This document shows positions 53,654 through 64,000 of a stretch of 64,000 bases of DNA, in pieces. Numbering within the stretch: position 1 is the first letter of the stretch; the number at the start of each line of letters is the position of its first letter. This DNA is from VAZQ01 sp963841105 (GTDB lineage: Bacteria > Pseudomonadota > Alphaproteobacteria > Rhizobiales > Xanthobacteraceae), in NCBI GenBank assembly GCA_963841105.1, contig CAWJCB010000001.1, positions 310,001-374,000 on the forward strand. Reading direction: 5' to 3'. The notes below the pieces were generated by a model. It was not told the DNA's origin. It searched no databases and saw only the letters and a list, made by a program, of their open reading frames with translations. A program made the translations under genes and the position numbers.

Positions 53654-54073
53654 ATGATGCTCCATGACGCGATGACAGTGCCGCGCCCGGCAACACTCGA
53701 AGAGGTCGCGGCTCGCACGCTCGGCGGCGAACCATTCGATCCGCTGCTCAGGGAGCTCCTCGATACATTCTATGGCAGCAGTCCGGACATGATGGGGTGC
53801 GCTATCAGCAGCGCTCCGGCTCGGATTGATCCGGTCCATGATGCCTATCTTGCCGCGGTCGCAGAGCATCTCGCGCTGCTGTTCGGGCTGCCTGTCCCAC
53901 AATAGGTTGAAGAATCGCATCGCTTCCTGGCCAAACCCTTCTTTGCGGGCGGATTGGAAACCCTCAAAGCTAACTTGCTGGTCGAGAGCCCATTGGCGTT
54001 TCGGCGGCGTCAAATTTTCGTCAGCGCAAACGCGTTATCCCGGCCGCTCAAGCGGACAATGCCACTGCCGTAA
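53654..54073 (+). pseudogene. conserved hypothetical protein split by an in-frame TAG (53903-53905)
   Basis: The first part, RPATLEEVAARTLGGEPFDP to HLALLFGLPVPQ, stops at TAG. The same frame continues directly with VEESHRFLAKPFFAGGLETL, LLVESPLAFRRRQIF and VSANALSRP before TAA at 54071. I know this pattern (LEExAxRT... PVPxW... FLxKPFFAGGLExLK... ESPxAFRRR) as one protein from rhizobial genomes, where Trp stands at the TAG site, so TGG to TAG is the likely change. Full length would be 139 residues. Function unknown. Confidence 0.65.
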
Positions 54074-54217
54074 ATTCCGATTGACTTGCATTTGCTCGAT
54101 TTACAATGGTGACGTGGGCAGCGGACAACTGGAAAGGACGCCCGCAAGATCGTATCATCCGTGCCGCGCCGGACGCCTCCGCGCAAAATTAAATTACAAA
54201 CCTCCAACTGACCAGGG

Positions 54218-55442
54218 ATGGACCACATGCAAGATTTGAGATGGCTTGGATGCGCGACGGCGACGGCGGCACTTTTGCTCGCGGCGCCGGCGTGCGCCGA
54301 AAACATCAAAATCGGGGTCATGTTGCCATACTCGGGCGTCAATGCAGACCTTGGCGATGTGCAGGACAAGGCGATCGACCTTTTCATGAAGCTGCATGGC
54401 AAGGATATTGCCCCGCATACTGTCGAGCTCGTCAAACGCGACGAAGGTCCGCCCTCCGGCGCAAACGCCAAGACGGTGGCCACCGAGCTCATCACGCGCG
54501 ACAAGGTCAAGCTGATCCTCGGCGTGGTGTTCTCGCCCTCGGCCATTGCCATCGCGCCGGTGATGACCCAGGCCAAGATACCTTTGGTCATCACCAATGC
54601 CGGCACCGCCTGGATCACCACGCTGTCGCCTTACATCGTGCGCTTCTCGTTCAGCATGTGGCATGACGCCTTTCCGATGGGGACCTATGCCGCCAAGGAG
54701 CTCAAGTGCAGCACGGCGGCCATGGGCTATACTGATTTTCCACCCGGCAAGGACTCGACCGAAGCGTTCAAGATCGGCTTCGAGAAAGCCGGCGGGAAAG
54801 TCGTTGACGCAATCCCGATGGGCAACCCGGCCCAAGTCCCGGATATGACGCCTTTCTTTCAGCGCGTGAAGGATCAGAAACCGGAGTGCTTGTATGTCTT
54901 CATCCCGTCCGGCTCGCACGCTTCGGCTGTCGTCAAGACCTATGACGAGGTCGGCCTGAGGCAGGCGGGCATCAAGCTCATCGGCCCGAAGGACGTAGTG
55001 CCTGACAGCAAATTGCAGGCAATGGGCGACCCGGCGATCGGCACGATTGTAATGACTTCCTACAGCGACGACCTCGACAATGCCGCCAACAAGGAGTTCG
55101 TCGCTGCCTGGCATGCTGCCTATGGCGCGGACAACTACCCGGATTTCATGTCTGCTGCGGCGTGGGATGCCATGAATGCAGTGTTCCAGACCATAAAGAA
55201 GCTCGACGGAAAGATCGACGATGCCGGGAAGTTCGTCGAACGCTCTGAAGACCTGGTCGGGCCAGGGTCCGCGCGGCAATGTGAAAATCGATCCGGCGAC
55301 GCGTGACATCGTGCAGGACGAGCACGCGATGGAAGTGTATCGCAAGCCGGACGGCAAGCTTGGCACCAAGGTCCTTGCCACGGTCGCGCAAGTCAAGGAC
55401 GAGTGCAAGGAGCTCAAAGTCGGGCGATGCGCCGGGCAATAA
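54218..55442 (+). CDS. ABC transporter substrate-binding protein (HAAT type), +1 shift near 55241
   Basis: Signal peptide LGCATATAALLLAAPACA, then ENIKIGVMLPYSGVNADLG, VELVKRDEGPPSGANAKTVA and FSPSAIAIAPVMTQAKIP. The first frame ends soon after GKFVE. Removing one C near 55241 restores ALKTWSGQGPRGNVKIDPAT and RDIVQDEHAMEVYRKPDGKL, the usual C-terminal lobe. Corrected length is 407 residues. It leads the Liv-type set 54218-58956. A second ATG (54227) is an equally good start. Confidence 0.82.
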
Positions 55443-55449
55443 CTTTCTT

Positions 55450-55485
55450 CACCTCTCCCCGCAAGCTCCCCGCTGGGGAGAGGTG
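55450..55485. repeat. short palindromic repeat (cacctctcccc/ggggagaggtg)
   Basis: An 11-base arm pair lies between the receptor gene and the LivH-type gene. It is the same family as the repeats at 5962, 9231 and 49092. It could form a strong mRNA hairpin that separates receptor from permease expression. Confidence 0.75.
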
Positions 55486-55594
55486 ACGCTACCTGCGAAC
55501 GTGCGTAAATGTTCAATCTCATCGGAATGTGCACTAACACCAACGCCGTCGCGCGATGATCGCGACAGCGTCCGTCATTCGATAAGGGCTGGTC

Positions 55595-56467
55595 GTGCCG
55601 CAATCCGCCGCTGCGCTCCTCAGCATCCTGTTCGACGGGCTGGCTTACGCGATGGTGCTATTCATCATCTCCGTGGGACTGTCGATCACCATGGGGCTGA
55701 TGGGGTTCGTCAATCTGGCGCACGGCGCTTTTGCCATGGCGGGCGGCTATCTCGTGGTCTCGCTGACGCGCAGCTGGGGCGTTGGCTTTGTGCCGGCGCT
55801 CGTGATCGCTTGTCTTACGGTCGGCGCAGTAAGCGTGCTCTTTGAGCGCACGCTCTATGCGCGCCTCTACAAGGCCGGCGAGCTCGATCAGGTGCTGCTC
55901 ACGATCGGCCTCGCGTTCATGGCGGTCGCCACTTACACCTATTTCTATGGACCGAGCCCGCAAACGGTGCCGCTTCCCGGCTTTCTCACCGGGCAGATCG
56001 ACATCGGCTTGCGCACGGTTCCAACCTACCGCGCCTTCATCATTCTGATCGGCGCCGTGCTGATCGCCGTTCTGTGGTACGGATTTGAGCGTACCAACCT
56101 CGGTGCAAAAGTTCGCGCCGCTGTTGACAATCGCCGGATGGCGCAAACCGTCGGCATCGACGTTGATCGGCTGTTCACCCTTACCTTTGCACTAGGGAGC
56201 GCTTTGGCCGCGCTGGGTGGCGGCCTTGCGATTCAGACCTTCGGGCTCACGCCAAGCTTCGCCCTGGTCTATCTGGTATTCTTTCTTATTATCGTCTCGG
56301 TCGGTGGGCTCGGCAGCCTCAAAGGCACGCTGCTTGCCTCCGTGCTGCTTGGCGTTTTCGATATTGGCGGGAAATATCTTTATTCCGAGGCTGGCGGATT
56401 TTTCATCTACGCGCTCACCGTGCTCATCCTGCTCGTGCGGCCCGCGGGGCTCTATGGCCGTGAGTGA
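55595..56467 (+). CDS. LivH-type ABC transporter permease
   Basis: The product has 290 residues with a GTG start (55595). Marks: GLSITMGLMGFVNLAHGAFAMAGGYL, GAKVRAAVDNRRMAQTVGIDVDRLF (coupling loop) and VSVGGLGSLKGTLLASVLLG. About eight spans. It overlaps the LivM-type gene that follows by 14 bases. It belongs with the receptor at 54218. Confidence 0.87.
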   Translation: MPQSAAALLSILFDGLAYAMVLFIISVGLSITMGLMGFVNLAHGAFAMAGGYLVVSLTRSWGVGFVPALVIACLTVGAVSVLFERTLYARLYKAGELDQVLLTIGLAFMAVATYTYFYGPSPQTVPLPGFLTGQIDIGLRTVPTYRAFIILIGAVLIAVLWYGFERTNLGAKVRAAVDNRRMAQTVGIDVDRLFTLTFALGSALAALGGGLAIQTFGLTPSFALVYLVFFLIIVSVGGLGSLKGTLLASVLLGVFDIGGKYLYSEAGGFFIYALTVLILLVRPAGLYGRE

Positions 56468-57480
56468 CGCCGCTGCGCCAACACAACGCGCGCCCGCGCT
56501 CGCATTCATGTCCGGGCGGCATCGCTTCCATTTCGGCGAGGCGCTGCCGTGGCTGGGAATCGTTGCTGTCTTTTTCCTGTTTCCAGACCGCATCACCTTC
56601 GCCACCCAGGTGCTGATTGCCATCATGTTCACGCTCTCTCTCGATCTGATCCTGGGTTATGCCGGGATCATCACGCTCGGGCATGCGGCGTTCTTCGGCA
56701 TCGGCGCCTATACCGTGGCGCTGGCGTCCGTCCGGCTGCATTGGGGCGAGCCCCTGAGCACCCTTGTAGCGGGAACGCTGCTCGCCGCTTTCGCGGGCTT
56801 TGTCTCCGGCTGGTTCCTGTTGCGCTATCGTGGCTTGACGCTGTTGATGCTCACGCTCGCCACCGCGATTCTGCTGCAAGAGCTCGGCAACTACCGCTCG
56901 GATATCACCGGCGGCTACGACGGCGTTCCCGGGATGGAGATTTGGCCGCTGCTCGGGCGCTTCGACAACGATCTGTTCGGTCATACATACTATGTCTACG
57001 TTGCAATTTTGCTCTTCCTGGTCTTCTACGCCATGCGGCGCATCGTCTACTCGCCCTTTGGCCAGGCTCTTACCGGCATTCGCGAGAACGTGCGGCGCAT
57101 GCATGCGATCGGCTCTCCGGTGCATCGTCGCCTGGTCGCGTGCTACACGCTTGCCGCCGGCATCGCCGGCGCAGCCGGCGCTCTGTTCGCGCAATCGACG
57201 GCGTATACCACGCTGGGAGTGTTCGACTTCGACAATTCAGCCAAGGTGATGGTGATGCTGATCCTCGGCGGCACCGGGCGGCTCTATGGCGCCTTCATCG
57301 GCGCTCCCATCTACATGATTCTCAGAGGACGACCTGGCGAAGCTCAGCCCGGCTTTCTGGCAGTTTGGCATCGGACTTCTGCTCGTGCTGACGGTGCTGT
57401 TCGCGCGTCGCGGCCTGCTTGGGCTCATCGAGGACGCCACCCGTTTCTTCAAGGCCAAGTCTTTCAAGGTCAAGCCGTGA
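56454..57480 (+). CDS. LivM-type ABC transporter permease, +1 shift near 57325
   Basis: From ATG 56454 (GTG 56460 is also possible): LDLILGYAGIITLGHAAFFGIGAY, RYRGLTLLMLTLATAILLQEL, GIRENVRRMHAIGSPVHRR, VMVMLILGGTGRLYGAFIGAPIYM. An extra base in ctcagaggac near 57323-57328 breaks the frame. Afterwards LAKLSPAFWQFGIGLLLVLT and FARRGLLGLIEDATRFFKAK reach TGA 57478-57480, which overlaps the next gene as GTGA. Corrected length is 341 residues. Confidence 0.82.
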
Positions 57481-58247
57481 CCGCGCCCGCCCTTGAAGTG
57501 CAACAGCTTCACCGTAGCTTCGGCGCCCTGCAGGTCGCCAGCAACATCAATCTCGTTCTGGAGCGCGGCGCGCGGCGCGCCCTGATCGGGCCGAACGGCG
57601 CCGGTAAGACCACGCTGATCAACCTGATCAATGGCGCGCTGACCCCTTCCTCGGGCCGCGTGCTGCTTGACGGCGAGGACATCACCAAGCTGTCGCAGGC
57701 GCAGCGCGCGCGCCGCGGCCTCGCCCGAACCTTCCAGATCAATCAGTTGTTTCGGGGATTGACCGTGCTGGAGAACATCTGCCTCACCATCGGTGAGCGC
57801 AGCGGCGCCTGCAACAATCCGTGGCGGCCGGCCGGCTCCAGCCGCGCGATGATCGAGGAAGCGCTCGATCATCTCGACTCGCTGCGGCTGGTCGAGGACG
57901 CGCTCAAGTTGGTGCGCGAACTGCCCTATGGCCGCCAGCGACTGGTCGAGATTGCCATCGCGCTGGCGCAGAAGCCACGCGTGCTGCTGCTCGACGAGCC
58001 CGCCGCCGGGGTACCGTCCTCGGAGAGCCATCTCATTCTCGATGTGATCGCCAGTCTCGATCCCGACATCGCAATCCTGATCATCGAGCACGACATGGAA
58101 GTGGTGTTTCGGTTCGCGCGGCAGATCACGGTATTGGTGGCAGGCGCGGTGTTCACGGAAGGCACGCCGGCGCAGATCGCCGCCGATGAATCGGTGCGCG
58201 CCGTTTACCTCGGCCAGGAAGCTCATCGTGAGTCGCGGCATGCCTGA
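57477..58247 (+). CDS. LivG-type ABC transporter ATP-binding protein
   Basis: GTG 57477 overlaps the corrected LivM stop. The product has 256 residues: Walker A GPNGAGKTT, RTFQINQLFRGLTVLENI, signature-like LPYGRQRLVEIAIALA, Walker B VLLLDEPAAGVPSSES and switch IIEHDMEVVFRFA. This is the usual LivG form, in which the signature LSGGQ is relaxed to LPYGRQR. As read without the correction, it would appear fused to LivM. Confidence 0.88.
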   Translation: MTAPALEVQQLHRSFGALQVASNINLVLERGARRALIGPNGAGKTTLINLINGALTPSSGRVLLDGEDITKLSQAQRARRGLARTFQINQLFRGLTVLENICLTIGERSGACNNPWRPAGSSRAMIEEALDHLDSLRLVEDALKLVRELPYGRQRLVEIAIALAQKPRVLLLDEPAAGVPSSESHLILDVIASLDPDIAILIIEHDMEVVFRFARQITVLVAGAVFTEGTPAQIAADESVRAVYLGQEAHRESRHA

Positions 58248-58956
58248 GCGGGCAAGCGCACTGACCCTCGATCGCGTTTGCGCCGGCTATGGCGAGACCG
58301 TCGTGCTGGAGGATGTGCAACTCGCCCTCGCGCCCGGCGAGAGCCTCTCGATCATCGGCCGCAACGGCGTTGGCAAGACTACGCTGCTGGGCACCATCAT
58401 GGGCCATACGACTTTGCACGCCGGTTACGTCCTTTTGCACGGCAACGACGTATCGCGCCTGCCCATTCACCGCCGCGCCCGTGCCGGCCTTGGCTATGTG
58501 CCACAGGAACGCGAGATTTTCCCTTCGCTGACGGTCCTCGAGAACCTTGAAGTCGCAGCCAGGCCGGGACCGTGGACGATTGAAGCGGTGTTTGATCTGT
58601 TTCCGCGGCTTCGAGAACGAAAGGCCAACCGGGGAAACGAGCTATCCGGCGGCGAGCAACAGATGCTGGCGATCGGACGTGCCCTCGCCGGCAACCCGTC
58701 GGTGCTGCTGATGGACGAACCGTCGGAGGGCCTGGCGCCGGTGATTGTCGAGGAGCTTGCGCGTGTCGTGCAGCGGCTCGCGCAAGCGCAAGGCCTCTCG
58801 CTTGTCCTGGTCGAGCAGAATACCCGGCTCGCGCTCGAAGTGTCGCCGCGCGTGGTTGTGATGGACCGCGGCCAGATCGTCTACGACGGCGCCAGCGAAT
58901 CGCTGCGGCTCGACCCGGCCAGGCTCGATCAGCTGATTGGCATCGCACAGCGGTAG
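58240..58956 (+). CDS. LivF-type ABC transporter ATP-binding protein
   Basis: ATG 58240 overlaps the LivG stop by eight bases; GTG 58228 is an alternative. The product has 238 residues: Walker A GRNGVGKTT, YVPQEREIFPSLTVLENL, signature LSGGEQQMLAIGRALA, Walker B VLLMDEPSEGLAP and LVEQNTRLALEVS. It completes the importer (receptor, H, M, G, F) from 54218. Confidence 0.9.
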   Translation: MPERASALTLDRVCAGYGETVVLEDVQLALAPGESLSIIGRNGVGKTTLLGTIMGHTTLHAGYVLLHGNDVSRLPIHRRARAGLGYVPQEREIFPSLTVLENLEVAARPGPWTIEAVFDLFPRLRERKANRGNELSGGEQQMLAIGRALAGNPSVLLMDEPSEGLAPVIVEELARVVQRLAQAQGLSLVLVEQNTRLALEVSPRVVVMDRGQIVYDGASESLRLDPARLDQLIGIAQR

Positions 58957-59130
58957 CCGGCTAAATGCGCTAGGGCATTCGGCTGGCAAAGAACCAGTCT
59001 GCGCGGCATGCGGCAATTCCTTGCTTGACCTTGACGGGCGCGCAATTTCTTATGGAATGACAACAACTGCCGGCCATGGCGGGCCTCAAACCCGCCGGTC
59101 GCGGCTGACGCGCGCAAGCGGAGGATTGCC

Positions 59131-61118
59131 GTGGCCGAAGACGTAATCATGACTACCACTGCTGCGGCGGAGAGCACCTTTCCCAAGCTTCTGATCCGCA
59201 ATGCCCGGGTTTTCGCAAACCGGGCGGCGTACCGGCACAAGGACCTGGGGATCTGGCAGACCTGGACCTGGCGGCAGGTGCTCGATGAGGTGCGCGCATT
59301 CTCCGTCGGATTGGCCGAGCTCGGCCTCAAGCGCGCCGACAAGCTGGCGATCATCGGCACCAATCGGCCGAGGCTGTACTGGGCGATGTGCGCCGCACAG
59401 GCACTCGGCGCAGTCCCCGTTCCGATCTATGCCGATTCCGTTGCCGAGGAGATGGCCTACATCCTCGAGCATGCGGAGGTGACGCTGGCGGTGGTGGAGG
59501 ACCAGGAGCAGGTCGACAAAATGCTCACCGTCGCGCCGCAGCTGCCTGACCTTTCGTACGTCGTCTATGACGAACCGCGCGGGCTGCGCAATTATGATCA
59601 CACGCGGCTAAAGTCGTTCGCAGAGGTGAGCAAGCTCGGCGCTGACCGCCTCGACCGCGATCCGCAATGCCTGCAATGGTGGGAGGACGGCGTGGCTGCG
59701 GGCAATGGCTCCGACCTTGCCGTCATGCTCTACACCTCCGGCACCACCGGCCGGCCGAAGGGGGTGATGCTTACATTCGACAATCTCGTCTTATCGGCGG
59801 TGAACGGCAACCGTTTCGACAATCTCGGCTGCGACGAGGAGGTGATTGCCTACCTGCCGCTGGCCTGGGTCGGCGACCACGTATTTTCGTACGCGCAGCC
59901 GTTCGCCGCGGGGTTTTGCGTCAACTGCCCGGAGAGTCCGGAAACCGTGAGCGAGGACCGCCGCGAGATCGGCGCCACTTACGGCTTTGCGCCACCGCGC
60001 GCTTACGAAAACCTGCTGACCGTGACGATGGTGCGCATGGAGGATGCGGGGCGGCTCAAGCGTGCGATGTTTGCGTATTTCATCGCGGTCGCAGGTCGCT
60101 GGGGCGAGAAGATACTCAACCGCGAGCCAGTGCCCTTGCACGCCCGCCTGCTCTATCGGCTCGGCGATCTCCTGGTCTATGGTCCCGTCAAGAACCAGCT
60201 CGGGGTCTCCCGCATTCGCCTCACCTACACCGCAGGGGAAGCAATCGGGCCGGAAATCTTCCGCTTCTGGCGCTCCCTCGGCATCAACCTCAAGCAGCTC
60301 TATGGGCAGACTGAAGCATCGGTCTACATCACGGCCCAGCCGGACGGAGAAATCTATGCCGACACGGTAGGCAAGCCGAATATCGATGTAGACCTGAAGA
60401 TTGCCGACAATGGCGAGGTCCTGTTCAGGTCGCCCGGCGTGTTCGTTGGCTACTACAAGGACCCGGAGAAGACGGCGGAGGTCAAGACGCCGGAGGGCTG
60501 GGTTCGGACCGGGGATGCGGGGATCATCGATCCGGACACTGGCCACCTCAAGATCATCGACCGCGCGAAGGACGTGGGGCGCCTCAACGACGGGACGCTG
60601 TTCGCTCCCAAATACATCGAGAACAAGCTCAAATTCTATCCCAACATCCGCGAAGCAGTTGCATTCGGCGACAAGCGCGACTTCGTGTGCGTGATGCTCA
60701 ATATCGACCTTACCGCGGTCGGGAACTGGGCAGAGCGGAACAACGTGGTGTACGGCTCCTATCAGGAGCTCTCCGGCCATCCGCTGGTCTATGACATGCT
60801 CGCGCAGCATGTGGAGGAGATGAACCGCTCACTCGCGAGCGAGAAGGCAATGGCGGGCGCACAGGTTCGCCGTTTTCTCATCCTCCATAAGGAGCTCGAC
60901 GCCGATGATGGCGAGATCACGCGCACGCAAAAGGTGCGCCGCGGCTTCATCGCCGAACGCTACGCTCCTTTGGTGAATGCGCTGTATTCAGGGGCCAAGG
61001 AGGCTGACATCGCGACAGAGGTCACCTTCGAGGATGGCCGCAAGGGCGTGCTTTCGGCGCATCTGAAAATTCGCGATGTCGCGACCGTCCCCGTCAGCAC
61101 GCCTCTGGACCTGGCGGC

Positions 61119-61122
<4 letters not shown>
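59131..61122 (+). CDS. AMP-dependent acyl-CoA synthetase (long-chain/aryl acid type)
   Basis: The product has 663 residues from GTG 59131, which has a GGAGG site; ATG 59149 is possible. ANL-family marks: MLYTSGTTGRPKGVML (P-loop), LKQLYGQTEASVYI, GWVRTGDAGIID and the hinge/Lys region DRAKDVGRLNDGTLFAPKYI. It activates a carboxylic acid to its CoA thioester. Its stop overlaps the start of a LivG-type gene (ATGA), so ligase and importer are one operon: the transporter probably brings in the acid that the ligase activates. Confidence 0.9.
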
Positions 61123-61920
<798 letters not shown>

Positions 61921-61928
61921 GACCGGAG

Positions 61929-62885
61929 ATGAATGCTCTCTACGCCATCTTCATTGACCCGTTTGTGCAGATGGGCACGGCGCCCGATCTGCTCCTGCAG
62001 ACGCTGTGGGAAGGGCTGGTGGCAGGCGTGCTTTATTCGCTCATCGCGCTTGGCTTCGTTCTGATATTCAAGGCGTCCGGCGTCTTCAATTTCGCACAGG
62101 GCATCATGGTGGTCTTTGCAGCGCTGACGCTGGTCGGCCTCTATGGGCAGGGCATTCCGGCTTACATCGCGCTTGCGCTGACGATTTTGGTGATGCTCGC
62201 CCTCGCAGTCGCCGTCGAGCGCCTGATGCTGCGGCCGTTGGTGAATCAGCCTGACATCATCCTTTTCATGGCGACCTTCGGATTGACTTATTTCCTGATC
62301 GGGCTGGGCGAATTGGTTTTTGGCGGCGAGCCCAAGGTCATGATCGCAGAGCAACTCGGGTTGCCGAACGGCGCGATCGACATCAAGATGGCCGGCGGTT
62401 TCGTTTCCCTGCAGAAAATCGATGTGGCGGCGGCGATCATTGCTTCGCTGATGGTGGCCTCGCTTGCGCTCTTCTTCCAGAAAACGCGGATCGGACGCGC
62501 ATTGCGCGCTGTCGCCGACAGCCACAAGGCGGCGCTGTCCGTCGGCATCGCGCTTGAGCAAATCTGGGTCATCGTCTGGTTTGCCGCGGGGCTCGTGGCG
62601 CTCACCACCGGAATCATGTGGGGCGCACGATCCGAGGTGTCGTTCGCTCTGGAGATTATCGCTCTCAAGGCGCTGCCCGTCCTCATTCTTGGCGGCTTCA
62701 CCTCGATTCCCGGCGCCATCATCGGCGGGATCATTATCGGCATCGGCGAAAAGATCGGCGAGTTCTATTGGGGTCCGCTGCTCGGCAGCGGTATCGAGAG
62801 TTGGCTGGCATACATGATTGCGCTGCTTTTTCTGCTGGTCCGGCCGCAAGGTTTGTTTGGCGAAAAGCTGATCGAGCGGATCTGA
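61929..62885 (+). CDS. LivH-type ABC transporter permease
   Basis: The product has 318 residues from ATG 61929, eight bases after the ATPase stop with a CGGAG site just ahead. Marks: GVLYSLIALGFVLIFKASGVFNFAQGIMVVF (the LivH entry motif), ALRAVADSHKAALSVGIALEQIW (coupling loop), ALPVLILGGFTSIPGAIIGG. Larger open frames that run into it from upstream are shadows of the ATPase gene. Confidence 0.88.
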   Translation: MNALYAIFIDPFVQMGTAPDLLLQTLWEGLVAGVLYSLIALGFVLIFKASGVFNFAQGIMVVFAALTLVGLYGQGIPAYIALALTILVMLALAVAVERLMLRPLVNQPDIILFMATFGLTYFLIGLGELVFGGEPKVMIAEQLGLPNGAIDIKMAGGFVSLQKIDVAAAIIASLMVASLALFFQKTRIGRALRAVADSHKAALSVGIALEQIWVIVWFAAGLVALTTGIMWGARSEVSFALEIIALKALPVLILGGFTSIPGAIIGGIIIGIGEKIGEFYWGPLLGSGIESWLAYMIALLFLLVRPQGLFGEKLIERI

Positions 62886-62886
62886 G

Positions 62887-63963
62887 ATGCTCTATCGCGA
62901 AGTCGGTCAATACAAGACGACCTATTCCGCCGATATGGCCGTTGTGCCTCTATTGCAGGATCGCATTGGAATTGGCGTGATTATCTTTGTCGCAGTGGTG
63001 CTCATTCCCTGGTTCGGCAGCGGCTTTCTGATCCAGGCTGTAATGATTCCGTTCCTGATCTTCTCGCTCGCAGCGATCGGGCTCAATCTGCTGACCGGCT
63101 ATACCGGCCTTCTTTCGCTTGGCACCGGCGCTTTCATGGGGGTCGGCGCGTACGCCTGCTACAAGCTCACCACTTACTTCCCGGGCGTGAATATTCTCAT
63201 CTGGATTGTCGCCGCGGGATTTTTCTCGGCCGCGGTCGGCGTTTTGTTCGGGTTGCCGTCTTTGCGCATCAAGGGCTTCTACATGGCGGTGGCGACGCTC
63301 GCGGCGCAGTTCTTCCTGTCGTGGTGCTTCATCCGCCTGCCCTGGTTCTACAATTACAACGCATCGGGTGCGATCGAGGTACCGACGCGGATGCTCGCGG
63401 GAATTCCTGTCACCGGGGCAACCGCAACAGACGTCACCCGCTATCTGGTCGTGCTGGCCATTGTGATCGCGATGACATGGATTGCCTCCAACATTGTGCA
63501 TGGTCGAATCGGCCGCATGTGGATGGCGGTACGCGATATGGACCTTGCCGCCGAGCTTATTGGAATTCGGCTCTTGCGCACCAAGCTTCTCGCGTTTGCG
63601 GTATCCTCGTTTTACTGCGGGGTTGCCGGCGCGCTTTTGGTGTTCCTATGGTACGGCGGCGCGGAACCAGCGGTGTTCGACGTCAATTTGAGCTTCTTCA
63701 TCCTGTTCATGGTCATCGTCGGCGGACTTGGCAGCTTGACCGGCTCATATCTTGGCGCGGCACTGATCTTTATTTTGCCAATCGTGCTGCGCTATATCCC
63801 GCCCAAGCTCGGCATCCCGATCCAGTCGGCGACCGTCGATCACATTCAATACATGATTGTCGGCGCGCTGATCATCTCCTTTTTGATCGTCGAGCCGAAC
63901 GGGCTGGCAAGGCTGTGGCAAATCGGCAAGCAGAAGTTGAGGGTGTGGCCTTTCCCGTACTGA
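62887..63963 (+). CDS. LivM-type ABC transporter permease
   Basis: The product has 358 residues. Marks: LNLLTGYTGLLSLGTGAFMGVGAY, FYMAVATLAAQFFLSWCF, AVRDMDLAAELIGIRLLRTKLLAFA (coupling loop), MVIVGGLGSLTGSYLGAALIF. The start is one base after the previous stop. The receptor and LivF of this set probably follow beyond the window end; the last 37 bases hold no gene start that I can identify. Confidence 0.88.
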   Translation: MLYREVGQYKTTYSADMAVVPLLQDRIGIGVIIFVAVVLIPWFGSGFLIQAVMIPFLIFSLAAIGLNLLTGYTGLLSLGTGAFMGVGAYACYKLTTYFPGVNILIWIVAAGFFSAAVGVLFGLPSLRIKGFYMAVATLAAQFFLSWCFIRLPWFYNYNASGAIEVPTRMLAGIPVTGATATDVTRYLVVLAIVIAMTWIASNIVHGRIGRMWMAVRDMDLAAELIGIRLLRTKLLAFAVSSFYCGVAGALLVFLWYGGAEPAVFDVNLSFFILFMVIVGGLGSLTGSYLGAALIFILPIVLRYIPPKLGIPIQSATVDHIQYMIVGALIISFLIVEPNGLARLWQIGKQKLRVWPFPY

Positions 63964-64000
63964 CGGAGCACAATATCGGCCAATCCCGGCGAGGGAACGG

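Noticed and set aside
3355..53905. TAG recoding (amber suppression) in this organism
   Set aside because: Only two in-frame TAGs, both in dispensable small genes, while many intact genes end in TAG (for example the genes ending at 2750 and 50662).
56217..58247. A permease-ATPase (LivM-LivG) fusion
   Set aside because: It arises only because the LivM frame is shifted near 57325; after correction LivM stops at 57480 and LivG starts at GTG 57477.

Overview
The window is GC-rich, gene-dense DNA with the look of an alphaproteobacterium of the order Hyphomicrobiales (Rhizobiales), probably close to the Bradyrhizobium/Xanthobacteraceae group. The support is indirect: several LivFGHM-type ABC importers, Bug-type solute receptors without membrane partners, rhizobial-type toxin-antitoxin pairs, many ATGA/GTGA gene overlaps, and dispersed 'cctctcccc...ggggagagg' palindromes of the kind common in that group. 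No rRNA, tRNA, CRISPR array, phage or complete insertion sequence was seen. The content is typical of the catabolic and transport repertoire of a soil bacterium.

Layout. 1-2.8 kb: a cut methyltransferase, a short-chain dehydrogenase with a small partner gene, and a Tat-exported fumarylacetoacetase-like hydrolase. 2.9-5.9 kb: a scarred toxin-antitoxin locus (HicA remnant, ParDE-like pair with a nonsense codon in the toxin, duplicated gene end) beside a two-gene Liv remnant (receptor plus LivH only). 6.1-9.2 kb: acyl-CoA ligase and MetE-like methyltransferase. 9.5-20.3 kb: an unusual block of an OMP-decarboxylase-like protein, HAD hydrolase, aldehyde dehydrogenase, a full Liv importer (G, F, H, M, receptor), amidohydrolase, a NadC-like phosphoribosyltransferase lacking a signature arginine, and a CinA/PncC-type protein. 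20.3-22.7 kb: L,D-transpeptidase and flavin amine oxidase. 22.8-28.2 kb: a nitrate/sulfonate-type ABC importer with two permeases, a luciferase-like oxidoreductase and an alpha/beta hydrolase, closed by a 14-bp perfect hairpin. 28.2-37.7 kb: housekeeping and envelope genes (GST, PAP2, aminotransferase, EF-G paralogue, EAL protein, MsrP) and a tungstate receptor whose permease gene lies tail to tail with it. 37.7-46.7 kb: SDR, acyl-CoA dehydrogenase, two Bug receptors, an amidohydrolase, a beta-propeller protein, a truncated flavoprotein, an MFS exporter and VapBC. 47.0-64.0 kb: a fused indolepyruvate ferredoxin oxidoreductase carrying an in-frame palindromic repeat, a phytoene-desaturase-like FAD enzyme, an ARPP-1 protein, and two Liv importers around an acyl-CoA ligase, suggesting uptake and CoA activation of (aromatic) carboxylic acids.

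A feature that affects the whole annotation: ten single-base insertions (+1 shifts) interrupt nine otherwise well-conserved genes. In every case, removing one base restores a full-length family member with the expected overlap to its neighbour. These look more like assembly or read errors than biology. I annotate each affected gene as one locus and give the shift position. One of them creates a false HAD-aldehyde dehydrogenase fusion. Two other genes carry in-frame TAG codons (substitutions), and one flavoprotein gene is truly truncated.

The observations I find most worth following up are the repeat inside the oxidoreductase, the NadC-like/PncC-like/OMPDC-like gene block with its own importer, the split tungstate transporter and the scarred toxin-antitoxin locus.
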